Positions 22,014 to 34,800 of a DNA stretch of 64,000 bases are shown here, in pieces. Within the stretch, counting starts at the first letter, position 1, and each line of letters begins with the position of its first letter. This DNA comes from Symsagittifera roscoffensis (Eukaryota > Xenacoelomorpha > Acoela > Convolutidae): assembly GCF_963678635.1 (NCBI RefSeq), contig NC_087070.1, forward strand, positions 19,873,318-19,937,317, written 5' to 3'. Both the position numbers and the translations under genes were made by a program. The notes under the pieces are model-generated. The model saw only the letters and a program-made list of their open reading frames with translations. It was not told where the DNA came from and ran no database searches.

Positions 22014-25000
22014 AGATGAAATGGTGGTGTTTACGTAATTAAGTGTAGTTAATAGATATAAGTAATTTTTGTTTTCTCCACCGCAAACAACATGTTTTTC
22101 TATTCTTTTTCGCAAAAATGTCTTTTAGCTAAAAATAAGTATCATTTTTCTGAATTGTGCTCACTATGAAGCTAAGCTTATCCTGGAAGTACTACTATGT
22201 TTTTCAGGATTTAACTATTCCGATTGTTCGTGATGAGTTTTTTGTTTTTAGGAAAATTCCTAAAGTTTGTTCAGGCCTTACAGCACTTAGAGCATAGCTA
22301 TTAGTTTCCTCTTCTGTGAGTTTTCTCCCACCAAAAAAAGCTAAAAATTTAGCCTTGTACGAATAATTGTTCCGACTTTCGAAGAAAACGGAATATTTAT
22401 GCTCGGTGTGGCTTTTTATTCAGGCAATTTTCGCCGATCGAAATAATTGTTTCCGACAAAAAAAAAATTATACCCCATTGGAGATGTCGACTTCCTGAAT
22501 TCAAATGTAAAAAGATATTTTACCTCGTTTATTTTTTGTAAAGTTCTGGGGGTTTGAAAGTTGCCAAATGGGCCATGTTCTGGACTAAATTATGCGCGGT
22601 TTGAGAAATCTATCTATCTATTATTTAATTGGCGTTTAATTGTGTAAGAAGTCCTTATGTTGGCATGTTTAAGAGAACTCTGTTTGAATGTTTAAAATTT
22701 TTCAACGTATTATTTTTTGTATGTTTAACGAAAGTGTTTTTGCACGTTTAAGCTATATCGTATAGTAAAACGCTTAAGAAATTTCATTTAGCACATGTTA
22801 AAGAAGTCCCTATGTTGGTCTGTTAAAAGGCCAAAACATTGCAAGTGTCGGAAAGGTTACTCAAGTCAGCTTTTCAAAATCAGTTGGAGCTCGAATGTTA
22901 TAACTCCTTTGTTCTTAACGTAAAACTATCAAAGTTTTTGTTTCACCATTTACTTTATTGATTTTGAGTTTCTCAACCCTAAAGTGGGGTACTACCATGG
23001 TACACTCAGAGGTTGCAAATCTAGCGTCCAAGTGGGACAGCTCAAATCCTTTTGGTTCTCGAGAGTTGGCGTTTTTTATGATTTGTTCATTTTTTTTTCA
23101 AAAAGTTTAGATATAAAAAAACTAACCGGACTTGAATTTCTCAACCCTATAGTGGGGTGCTATCAGGGTACACTCTAGGGTTGCAAATCTAACGTCTGTA
23201 TGACCGCTCAAGTCCTTATGATTTTCGAGATATGGCATTTTATAATTTTTCATTTTTTTTTTCAAAAAACTTTAAAAAAAACAACAACTTTTCGAACTTG
23301 AATTTCTCAACTCTTTGGTGGAGTGCTATCAGGGTACGCTCAAGGGCTGGATCTCTAGCGTCTATATATGACTGCTCAATTTTTTTTGGTTTTCGAGAAA
23401 TGGCGTTTTTTAATGATTTATTTTTTTTTTTTTTCAAAAAACTTAGATATAAAAAACTAACCGAACTTGAATTTCTCAACCCTATAGTGGGGTGCTATCA
23501 GGGTAAATTCGAGGGTTGCTAATCTGGCCTCCAAGTATGACTGCTCAAATCATTTTCGTTATCGAGTATGGCGTTTTTATGATATTTTGAATTTATTGTT
23601 TTTCAAAAAAACTTAGATAGTTTATTTTTTTTTCAAAAACGTAGATGTTAAAAAAATAACGGAACTTGAAATTTTCAACTCTATGGTGGCGCGTAGTCAG
23701 GGTACACTCAGGGGTTGCAGTTTTTTTCCAAATGTGACTGCTCAAATCCTTTTGCTTACCGAGATGTGGCGTTAAACATTCGGCGTTGCAAATCTGCCCT
23801 CTAAATTTGACTGCTCAAATCCTTTTCCGAGATGTGGCGCCTGATACATGAGCCCAGTTCATCTTCACGGTTGCAAAAATAATTTAGTACGTGTTGTAGG
23901 AAGCTCTTTTAATGTTCAACGATCTGTTTGAAGCACCGTAGGTGCGAGTCATGCGCTAGTTTATTCATATTGCTGAGAGCGTAACGCGAGTTATTTATGC
24001 GTGGTGAATTATCCCGCATAACAAAATCGTTCCAAATTGAATTGAGGCTAGCTAATTTGTCGTATTAATTCCGTACGACTCAATATTTTACACTTTGATT
24101 TTGTCCAAAATTTACAGTTTTTCAATATTTTCTTTTCCCAAAATGAATTAAGGGACAGTCGGAACATTCAGGGCTTTGCCCTGATATACGAGCAGTCTTG
24201 TATTTTTTCCGCCGATTGGCAGGCGTTATTGATTTATTATTTTTGAGCTAAAAAAGAATCATATCAAAAAAAAGAATCATATCAAAAAAAGAATCATAAA
24301 GAATCAACTGTTTTGTGGCACAAAAGCCATGAGTCCCTATATCTTGCAGTAAACATCTCTGTTTCTCGTCACTTTAAAAATGCAACTATTTCAATATTTT
24401 ACAATGGGTGATATTTTACAGTAAGTAGCAGGTTTACTGGCAGGTCTTTACAAAGCAAAAAATGGTCCCAACGGGATTCCAACTCGCAGCTCTGGGAAAG
24501 AGTAAAATATGTTAGCAACATGTTACTAGCCAGTATGCAATAAGCCATGTGACTGAAGGCCTATACCCTATACGCCTCGGTTTGAAACCCGGTCTGTACC
24601 ATTTTTTTTTGCTCACCTGAGTTGGATCTGCCAGCACTTATTGTGATATATTGTAATATCGCCATATTTCTTTAACAAGAAATTCCAAAGTATATTCGTT
24701 TTCTTTCCCAGCGATTGGCCGGTGATATTGTTTATCATTTTGCACGAGTAAAGAAAATCAAATTCGACTGGTGTGGTGGCATTTAAGTCATTTAGTGCCC
24801 ATATATTGTATTAAGTTCTCCACCAAAACAGTACAAAAATTACTTAAGGAAGAAAATCCAATTTTTCCATTTTTTTTTGAATTTTTCTAACGTGTTAGCA
24901 GTTATAGGAAAAGGTTTTCCAAGTTTCACATCAAGTTTTCTAATGTTTAAGGTGCTAATTGATACTTGGGTAATAATGGTTGTTTTGTTTTCATCTTTTT

Positions 25001-25862
25001 TTTTGCAATTGCCTGCATTGCTTATTTTTTTAAACAATTGTCATAATGTAAGGCCTTGAATGCAAATTTCTTTCAATTTCGCAGCCTTTTATAAGCTTAA
25101 TTTTCTATCAAATGTATTTTTAGATATAGTAAATGTCGGTGTCAGCGTTGCTGCGAGGTTAGATTTTCAACGACGTTTGACTGAATTCCTTGTCATCTCC
25201 TTTCAGTATATCATCATCACTTAACTAGTTAATCTGGACGTCAAACATTTGGCGTCAATTGTCCATTGATATTGATTGAGGGGTTTTATACGACTGAACT
25301 GAAGTCTAAAACAGAGAATAGTTCGAAGTTCAATTTGGTTTATTCTACAGGTGTTTGCTCCAAGGCTTGAAAACTGGCGTTATAATTGAGGTTTATGGCT
25401 TAGAAAATCTCGGTTTAATTTTTACGCCCAAAATATTATCATTAAAAAAGATCTCTTAAATCTGAAGTAATCTATCAAAGTGCTCTGCAATTAATTGGAT
25501 TCATTTCGCCTCAAAGGGTTTCTTTCATTTGTCTAAGCCTGTAATAATTCCTTAACTGTAGAATTAAAATCTTTGATCCAGTATTCAAGATTGCTGCTCA
25601 TAATTCATCGTACGATCAATTAAATTATTTGAACCGAACCGAAGGTTATCAGAGTTTACTGTATTCAAACTTTTATCAGCATAATTTTGGCCATCATTAT
25701 AGCTTTGCCGACTGTATTCAGCAGCATTCTTCTGATTACAAGATCACAAAAGCGTGTGTCTTGAGCATCATAAAGCGATTGCAATTATCTCCAATTTTAT
25801 ATTACTGTATCGGATTTTTTCAAGATACACCCGAGTACTGTTTCTTCAAGGAGCTCGACACC
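22014..25862. other. RAB3GAP1-SLC39A11 intergenic region
   Basis: About 3.8 kb without a supported gene. It contains the tandem array at 22960-23860, a short tandem repeat of GAATCATATCAAAAAAA at about 24253-24305, and a tRNA-like patch near 24550-24600 (GGTTTGAAACCCGG). I saw no canonical AATAAA close behind the RAB3GAP1 stop. Confidence 0.55.
22960..23860 (+). repeat. Tandem array, ~165-175-bp period
   Basis: About five diverged units. Each contains TTTCTCAACCCTA.AGTGGGG, a TATCAGGGTACACTC-like stretch, GGTTGCAAATCT, GACTGCTCAAATCC, TCGAGATATGGCG and a poly-T run before CAAAAA. Unit starts fall near 22972, 23138, 23305, 23472 and 23670. A diverged single unit occurs near 28950 and again in the duplicated copy. 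Confidence 0.8.
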
Positions 25863-28800
25863 ATGTTCAACGAGGATCATTCTATGTTCCTTAATGCCTG
25901 TTACGGCACTTTGTTCACGTGGGGAATGACAGCAGCAGGTGCGGCCTTGGTCTTCTTTTGCCGTAAAGCCTATCGGAAGTTCCTGGACGCAAGTCTGGGT
26001 TTTGCGGCTGGGGTGATGGTCGCAGCCAGTTTCTGGTCGCTTATTAACCCGGCTATTGAAATGGCAGAGGAGTCTGGCAATTATGGCGAGTTTGCGTTTG
26101 TTCCAGTGGCGATCGGATTTGGAATTGGTGAGTGTTTTCGTCAGGAATGGTAGAAAATGAAAGGACAAATAAATTGTATCTAAGGTACTACTATGATAGA
26201 GTGGTCCCTCGAAACAGCAACTATGATAGACAGGTCCTGCTGTTATTTCGCATTTTATAATTTTGAACATTAGTTTGTTTATAAATTATTAATTTCAAAA
26301 ATCTGGCGAAATAAGCAAGTGTATTGCAAACGGGTGCTAGGCTTGTTTTCCCGCGAGGAACTTTGTCCACAGACTCATCTGGACTCATCTCTACCTTGTT
26401 TTATTATGTTTTCAAATTGCTTAGGGTTCTTGGCCAACTTAGCCTGGAGGTAGCGAATATGCATGGGACGGCAAAGGTCCTGGGTTCAAGTCTGACCAGT
26501 TTTTTTTCAAACAGGAAATAATTTGTTGCAAAAAAAAATTGTCGGCCAATTATTTGTGCTTATTTGTTGTCGGCTTAGTTGCCACATCTTGGAGTTGTTT
26601 TTTTTCTACATGCTTTTTTTAATAATGTTTTTAGTTCTCGATTTACGCCTACACTGTAATTTTACCTACCTTGACTTCATATTGCCTTCTTTGTTTTTTT
26701 TTGTTTACCTTAAAAAAATATCCTCTGCCAAAATTATTTTGGCCTATTTTTCATCGGCTTCATGACCTAATTTTGGGACGCTTCAAGATCCACACAGTTT
26801 TAGCACTCTACTTTGCACTTTTCAAATTTTTTGTATGTTTAACAATCTGTTTATTGAAGTTTCATTTTTTTCTTTTTGGAAAATTTTTTCACTTTTAGCA
26901 AAATTTTACTTTTTTTTCTCAGAAACTTTTCCTGATTTCCAAAAAAGGAGTATCAATTCAGAGCCGCTTATCCCTCTGTCTGCCTGCATAGTCCCCTAGA
27001 GTCTTTTTTACTTGACCCTTCTGTCTACAGCCTTCGAAAAAGTGTAGAGGAATATTTGACCTACATTTTTGAGTTTTTTTTGTTTTCTCGAAAACTACCT
27101 CTCTCATATACAAGTTTTTGGTTTCAATGAATAAAACTCACCTGCATAAGTGGTCACAATCAAATTTTTTTGCATATAAAGTTATGGCCCTTGGAATAGT
27201 TAAATGTTTGATTTTTGACCGTTTGTGGATCTTTTCGTTTTTCTCGAAAACTAGCGTCTCAAATCTGATATTGTTAGTTCAATTAGATCAGGTATTGGTA
27301 ATCTCCTCTGCCTTAGCGAACACTAAGAAAAAGTTTAGCAAGAAGTTATCGCCCTCTGAAAAGTCAAATTTTTGGTTTTTGACCCATTTTTAAAATTAAG
27401 TTATCTCGTAAACTTCCCTGCCATACCTGAGATTTTGGGTTCAATTCTCAGTACGTGCTTCGGTTAGTTCATTTGTTTATGCGACTACGCCCAATTTTTT
27501 TTTACTCCAAAAGCTTTGGCCCTCGGAAAAGTAAAAATTTTGATTTTGTGACCGTTTTTTTAACTTCTCTCGAAAACTACTCTCCCAAATCTGATATTGT
27601 GGGTTCAATTAGATAAAGGTCAGTGGGAAGCTCCTGTGAATTAACAGACACTACCAAAAATGTAATCAAGAAGTTATCGCCCTCTGAAAAGTAAAATTTT
27701 TGATTTTTTGACCTTTTTTTTTTTTCAAACTTTTTGAATGTTCTCGAAAACCACCTTGCGATACCTGAGATTTTGGGTTCAATTCTCAGAACGGGCTTTA
27801 CTTCTCTCGAAAACTACTCTCTCAAATCTGATATTGTGGGTTCAATTAGATAAAGGTCAGTGGAAAACTCCTGTGAATTTGCAGGCTCTACCAAAATTGT
27901 ACACAAGAAGTTATCGCCCTCTGAAAAGTCAAATTTCTGATTTTTTGACCGTTTTTTTAAAAAACTTTTTGAATTTTCTCGACAACCACCTTGCGATACC
28001 TGAGATTTTGGGTTCAATTCTCAGAACGGGCTTTGAGAAGCTCTTATGCTTATGCGACTACGCCCAGTTTTTTTTCTCCAAACGCTTTGGCCCTCGGAAT
28101 TTTAAAAATTATGATTTTGTGATCGTTTTTTCTTTTAAAGATCTCGACTTCTCTCGAAAAGTACTCTCCCAAATCTGATATTGTGTGTTCAGTGAGAAAA
28201 ACGGGAAGCTCTTAAGTATTAGAGGAAACTAAGAAAAAGTTGTACACAAGAAATTATCGCCATCTGAAAAGTCAAATTTTTGATTTTTTGACCGTTTTTT
28301 TTTTTACTTTTCTGGCTAACCCTCCTGCCAAATCTGATATTATAATTTTAAGCCCAGTTTAATTTAAATAAGTTATGGCCTTCAAACAAGTCAAAGTTTT
28401 AAAACTTTAACAGTGTTTTCGGAAACTTATTGACTTTACCCGAAAACTACCGGGCCAATTCTCAGGTTGTGTTCAAACAAGAAACTTGGCTTTAGAAATC
28501 TTCTCTGCTTAAGCGGCCATAACCTGCTCTTCTGCAGAAAAACATGGATATTGGAAGTCTTTTGAACGTTTTTTAGGACTTCTGACCGCTTTTTAGAAAT
28601 TTTTTGAATTTTCTTAAAATTTACACAATCAAATCTGAGATGAAAAAAAAAATCCATTGAAAGATCAGGTTGCTATAATTGTTCGTGCAGAAACAGCGAT
28701 TCCTTAATTTTTGTAAGAAAAATGTTTTCTCCTCGGGAAAATTGATTATCTCTCTGTTCGTGCCGCATCAATATAGCAAGTTCATTCCGTAGCTGGCCCT

Positions 28801-31800
28801 GTAGTTGGTTTTGATCGAGACTTACGAATAATTTGGCTCACCTTGTTTTATTCAATATCTAAAAACTTTTCGACATGTTTTTTTTTTCGTTTGTATTGTA
28901 TCGCAAGTGGTGCGAAACTCCGCTTCTCCTCTGTGTGAAAGTATACTTTTTGCAGCTCTCAACCTTTTTGTGGGGTGCTTACAGGGAACACACAGAGGTC
29001 GCAGATATAGACCTGCATAGTTGGCCTCTATTTGAACTTTCAAAAAATTGTAGTTTCCGAGGCATGACAGTTTTTGTTGTTCAAAAAGTTCCGGTATTCT
29101 CAAGAAATTTTTTCTAAGATTGATACAAAATCTGATTGATGTTAGAACTTTAGATTTTTTAAAACATGAAAAGTGCAGTTATATGCTGTCGGTCTTTTTA
29201 GGGTCCTATTTCTCAAATGAAAATGAAATTATCTGTATTTCAGAAGTTATTACACTTGCGAAGCAAAGGTTATTAATAAAAACTTTCTTTTTTTTCAACC
29301 TAAGTCGCAAATCTATTAGTGCCACTTTTGAATTGGCAGACTGCGGTAGCAGTATAATATGATATGTGCTTTGACATTTGATAAGTAAAAAGTTAACACA
29401 GCTGATGCATTTTAATTCATCAAATGAACCGAAAAAGTTATGACTATGTCAGTACAAAGATAAAAATCAGTAGAATGATAAAAAGCTCGATTTCAGAATT
29501 TTTCCAACTTATTGTATCTCGCAATTTTTTTGAAATGCATAATTTATACATATTTTGGTTATATGCTTTCCAATTTATTACATGCAAAATTGTCTTTTTG
29601 TATCTGGTGCTACTTTTGCTGCATCGAATTGGCAATTTTTTTTAGCATATGTAGCTGGGTTATTGGTGGCTATTTTTTTGGGAATTTTAACCGTCCGTGG
29701 CTGAGTGATTTTTGCGTGAGATTCAAATTTGCTAGTTGTCAGATTGGAATCGGATACGTAGCCGAGTTTTTGCTAATTATATTTTTTCTTTTTTCACTCG
29801 ATAGAGCTGCTTTTTGGTCGTGTTCTTGCAAGTGTTTGCGAAGAGCAGCTTAGCTTCGCCTCTGTGTAAAAATATGACATTTTAGTTTTAAAAAAATTAC
29901 TTAAACTTTGACTTTGTAAATTGTTCTTTTTACAAAACCCTGTTAGATGACCCCAGTAAGTTCATAAAAAGTGACAATTCATGAAACTCAAAGAGCCTTC
30001 TTATGTGATATATTTTTCTTCGAAACTGGAAAGTTATATTTTTCATATTTTAATCAGTTTTATTTTGTACTTGTTCTGTTACGCTTTTCCGACCGTCTGA
30101 TGTAAATGTTTCTTCTTCTTTTCTATACACTATAACAATGGAACAGCGATTTGACTGCGTTTTTCTGCTACTTTTTAATCCTTTTATGATTTTAATGATT
30201 TTTAGGTGCTGCTTTCGTGCTCGGTGCAGATGTGCTGGTAGAGAAAATAGGGATGAACTCACAGAGCCTGTACGAGACCATTTTCCAGGCAGAGACAGGT
30301 GCCATATCAGTGGAACAAGAACTGAATAATCCGGCCACTAGTTCGGATGCAACATTAGAACTAGCTGATAAAGCTCTTGCCGATGAACATGTCACACGTA
30401 ATCTTCTTTTCATTTTTTATATGCAGCTAAAAATTTTGAAGCTAGTAGAAGAAGAAGAGTGTATTCCTCTAAACTTGCAAAACAAAAGCAAATCAATTAT
30501 GCCTCAATATAATTCTATATAAATATACGCTTTTTACACTTTGCGAGCGTGGTGTATCATTATGACTATTTCTTCAACCTAACTTGGTTCATTTGGTGGC
30601 ACTTTTGCTACAATCACGATCTGTAGCATTAGAAATCTCATAGCATCTGATAATCGTCTGTGGATGAGAGGGAAGGACGTGATACTCCAAATCTCGAGGT
30701 TGCATGTTCGAATCCGACGCATAACAAATGTTTTTACTAATTCGAGGCTTATTTCACTTTATAGAGCTTCTATTTTGCCGTTTTATCGTAAGTGTTTGCG
30801 AAGCACAGCTTCGCCTTTTAGTAAAAAATATATTCATCAATTATATCATCGAATTTATTGAATAGTTAGAGAGGATACAGGAAGGATAGCGAGAATAATC
30901 ACAAGGAGCCCTGAGAGAACTGGATACGTTCTTAGTTAACTGTATTTCGATTTAGTTTCCGTAATATTATACAAAATAGCTAAATCAAGTTCTGGAAATC
31001 TGAACAAGATGCATGCCAAGGAACTCTCCCTAAAATGTTACTATCTCTGAGTCCTTTAAAAATAGAACGTTTCTTATATCATATTTTCATTCTGTATGCA
31101 GCAACAATTTTTGGGCCTTGTACCATGTACCATGGTATGTTATGCCGAAAATAATTTTATTTAAAAAATAAAACAAGTTTCAAAGGAAGTATTTTCAAAG
31201 ATAAGAAAAATTTTATAATTCAGAGCAGTTAGTTTTGGCAAGACACTCGCAGTCCTTTTAGTAGCCCAATTTCATTGAATTACGAGTAAAATCAAACAAT
31301 TTTTTCTCTTTCACTCAAGATCAATTGAAAGTTTTGAAAAATCTTTTGGAAATGTTTCATGAAAACGGATTCTAATAACTGTCAATGAACGAAGTGAGGA
31401 CACTTATTTAGATCGCATGTTTTTTTCTCGTTTTGTTACCGGAAAGTCTTTACCCAAAGAAAGCTTGTGTTATAGTTTGAACTCCCTTTTTTTCTAACCT
31501 AAGTCGCAAATAATGTGTACATTTTAAAAGTGTTCGTTTTGATTAATATTAACACTGACTATTATATTACAAATTGCACTTAAGCTTCAAGTTATCATGG
31601 ATCTGTAGCAAAGAGTTAGGGAAGGAGACCCGCAACAAAATAAGAGAGTTCGAATCTTTCGTATACTAGCTAAAATGCGTCCGCTCTATAAATTGAGGCA
31701 TGTTAGTTGGTAAATTTTTTTCAAATTGACTGGTACTGATAATGCGGCATTATTGGCTTGCGTCACTTAGCAATTATTTAGACTCATTATTGGCGTGCGT

Positions 31801-34800
31801 CTTTGAAGAAATTTTTCTAGACTCAAAATTTTACTCATTCAGTTTTTCCCAGTTGCGTTATTGGTCATATTTTTGCTTGTGTGTGCGAAGTGCAACTTCG
31901 CCTTTTTGTATAAATTGTTCACTGTTCGACTTTTGAACACTTTAGTCTAAAAGAAAAGCAAATCACGCTCTCTGACGAATGTGAATGAATGACTTTCAGT
32001 TTCAAAGTGGATTTCAGTTTTTAGGTTTTGCTGAACAATAAAAAAGTAATCATGGGTACTGTTTATATTAAACTCGATCATAGAACGTTGAGGTTATATA
32101 CATTTATTTTTTTGGTTTCCTTGAGTTAATTGGCACTTTTCAACTGTCTGTTGTCTATGTTATAGTGATTTAGGATTGATGAATCAGGTTATTATTTAAT
32201 GAAAGCAAAAAAAACTTATATGAGTTTTTAAATGTTCTGATCTTTCATGTATCATCTATTAAAGAGTTTTTTTGTTTCTAGAGTCTAAACAAGGGAAAGA
32301 GTCGCCCCTTAAGAGCTCAAATGGTGCCTCTTTTGGGCCAAAACCATCCAACGTAGACGTTGAAGACAACAAGGAAGGCATCTTGACAGATGACATGAAC
32401 GTATGTGATAAAACGCTTCTATGCTTCAATAAATTTTACAGACAGAAGAGCTGGCACAGAATGTTGCTGCTGGTTATTGCCATTACAGTCCACAATATTC
32501 CAGAAGGTCTAGCAGTAGGAGTTGCATTTGGGGCTGTCGGAAAAAGTGACTCTGCGACGTTCAGCAGTGCCAAGTCTCTTGCTCTCGGGATTGGAATCCA
32601 GAATTTCCCAGAATGTGACATTCGACCAGAATGGCCAAAATGCAATTTATGCAGACTTCGAATTTTTAGCAGTAGGCCTTCCGAGTTGATGATTTCGAAG
32701 GATTAACGACGTTATTCGGATGATTGGCAGAACGGTGAAGGTCAGGATATTCCCGTATTTTAAAATTTTAAATTTTCGAAGTGATGACGTAATATTTCTG
32801 AGAAACGTCAGAAGCGGCCATTTTAGAAAAAGAACTAAGAAAAACAGAACAACTTTATCTGTGATTGTGAACAGAACGAAAATCGAGATTAAAGAAAAAT
32901 GACAACGAACTACAATAGCAGAGAACGTTCCAAGCTGCAACTATTGTGCTGCTACAATAGTTGCGGGGCCGTTGCCGACAACGGTGAAGGGTGAGAACCA
33001 GCCTTCCGGATTGGTGTGAAGTTGAAGTTAAGGAGCTTGATTCACTGGATTCAAGAATCCGGAAGGGTTTCGGGACTGGAACTTTTAGCCTTTTATATAA
33101 ACTTTTAGCTTCTTGTCATGTCCTGAATTGAATTTAATTAACAACTGGATTCATTTTGATAAGGATGAGAAGCTAGGAGGGGGGGAAAGGGTTGATCCAT
33201 CTTCGATGGAGATGATGGTTTTTATCTACTGAATAAAAACAATAGTAATATAATAAGTAGTAGCCCTGTTTTTAGGAGTGACCTCGTGGTCTGGGGATAC
33301 TGAGACCCAGCCATGAGCTCACTAATTTTGCATGTAATTCAGTTAATTTGAGCGTTCTGGTCGAAGCCGGAGAACAGTAACGTTTTTGTCGACCTGATGT
33401 AAGAAAGACCACCGAAAAGTACTGGCTTGGTAGAGACGGTGAAAAACATGCAGAGCTCTGTTTAGACGCTAGCCAGTCGTCTTAAGACTTAGTTTTGTTA
33501 TCCGTCGATATGTATCTTCCGGGCGAATGTTACATGTATGTTTTTATGGCGCTCCTGGGTGTTATTCTTTCATAACATCATGACCGGCGGAACCGTTAAC
33601 GAGCACTCCGCGCCGAGCGGATGCTCACATTAACGCCCTTAATAGGCCTAAACAGCCGGGGCGGAAGGGTAGTTCGGAACGCGGAAGCCTTCCGGATTAC
33701 CGTGAATAGTTTTTTAACCTAGTTAAGACCGAAAATTCACGAACCAGGAAGGGTGGGGGGAATCATGAACCCCTCATCCCCTGAGTGGTTTGTGACCAAA
33801 AACACTTAAAGATATAAGCAAAACCAAACAAAAAGTAGTATAGTACCCAAGAAAAACAAAAAACATAAAAAATAACCGAAAAAACCAAAAACAGTAAAAA
33901 AGTAAAAAATCAGTAGAAATCATCCCCCCAGACAAGATGTGATTCAAACCCCCCGTTTGTTGTTGATAGATATATTGTTGTTACAGGCATTTATATCAGT
34001 CAGGATCGTTACGATCAATTTTGTAGCCCGTTTGTGAGGCTTGTACTGTAGGGTTATTTGAGCATTTAAGCACGTTAATGATAAATTGCGCTCAATCCGG
34101 AAGGGTCAGCTGATTTGCGCTCAATTCGGAAGGGTCTTGGGTGAAGACCGATCCGGCAAGCAGTACAAGGAGCAACAAGAAGGGGCTCAACGACAACAGC
34201 AATCGACTGTTGGGTATCGTTAACAAGTTTTGTATCCCTTTTGGTGCAAAAAGTAAGATAGTAATCTGTGGGGCGCTCGACAGTGCTGCACTGTAGTGAC
34301 CCTTCACCGAACTGCGAATATCCGAGTTAAGCACCTTAATTCGGATAATAAACAAACCCGGAGGGGTATAGTATTACTAATATTATTATTTATATAGCCT
34401 ATATTAATAGTCTTATATCGTTTTTCAGTGAAAAACAACGAAAACAGACCGGTTTTTAGGGTCAAAATAGCGATATTTTGATCCCCCCACAAGTCGCGAT
34501 TTTTGAGATATCGATATTTTTTGAAACGGAAAAAAGCGCTAAGTTAGTGTGTTACATCGTAACTGCACTACCGTAATAAGTAGAACCGGTTAACTTTAGT
34601 TCGGAAGTGGTTGGAACTAGTTTGGTACAAAAAACCAAATTTTCCCATTTTTTGATAGTAAGAAACACTATAAAATCAGAAAATTTTTTGAAATCTTTGA
34701 GTTAGGACAGTAAAAATAGTTGATCGGACAACTTCCACTGGTGAATCTACGAGTTTTAAAACCCGCTACCCGAAAGCCTTCCGGGTCGCAGAGAAATCGA

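Larger units (their letters stand above)
26128..30205 (+). other. SLC39A11 intron 1
   Basis: A 4.1-kb intron from GTGAGT to TTTTTAG. It carries a tRNA-like patch (about 26430-26510, with TAGCCTGGAGGTAGCG and GGGTTCAAGTC), a tandem array (27060-28660), the left breakpoint of the duplication (about 28867) and a short-repeat copy (29288-29872). No gene is seen in it. Confidence 0.7.
32614..33534 (+). repeat. 5' LTR of the giant element
   Basis: 921 bp, TG...CA. Contains a CRE/YY1-like block, two adjacent perfect hairpins, a TATA box (33094) and an AATAAA (33232). From these I infer U3 to about 33125, a short R, and U5 to 33534. Differs from the 3' LTR at about two positions seen by eye. Confidence 0.95.

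Noticed and set aside
25629-25862. N-terminal extension of ZIP11 from the open frame upstream of 25863
   Set aside because: There is no ATG in that frame before 25863, the extension is not ZIP-like, and a splice-acceptor-like TTTTTTCAAG lies inside it.
30640-30725. A functional tRNA gene at the B-box-like GTTCGAATCCGACGC
   Set aside because: I could not form acceptor and D stems; the segment sits in a repeat with sister copies, so a SINE head is more likely.
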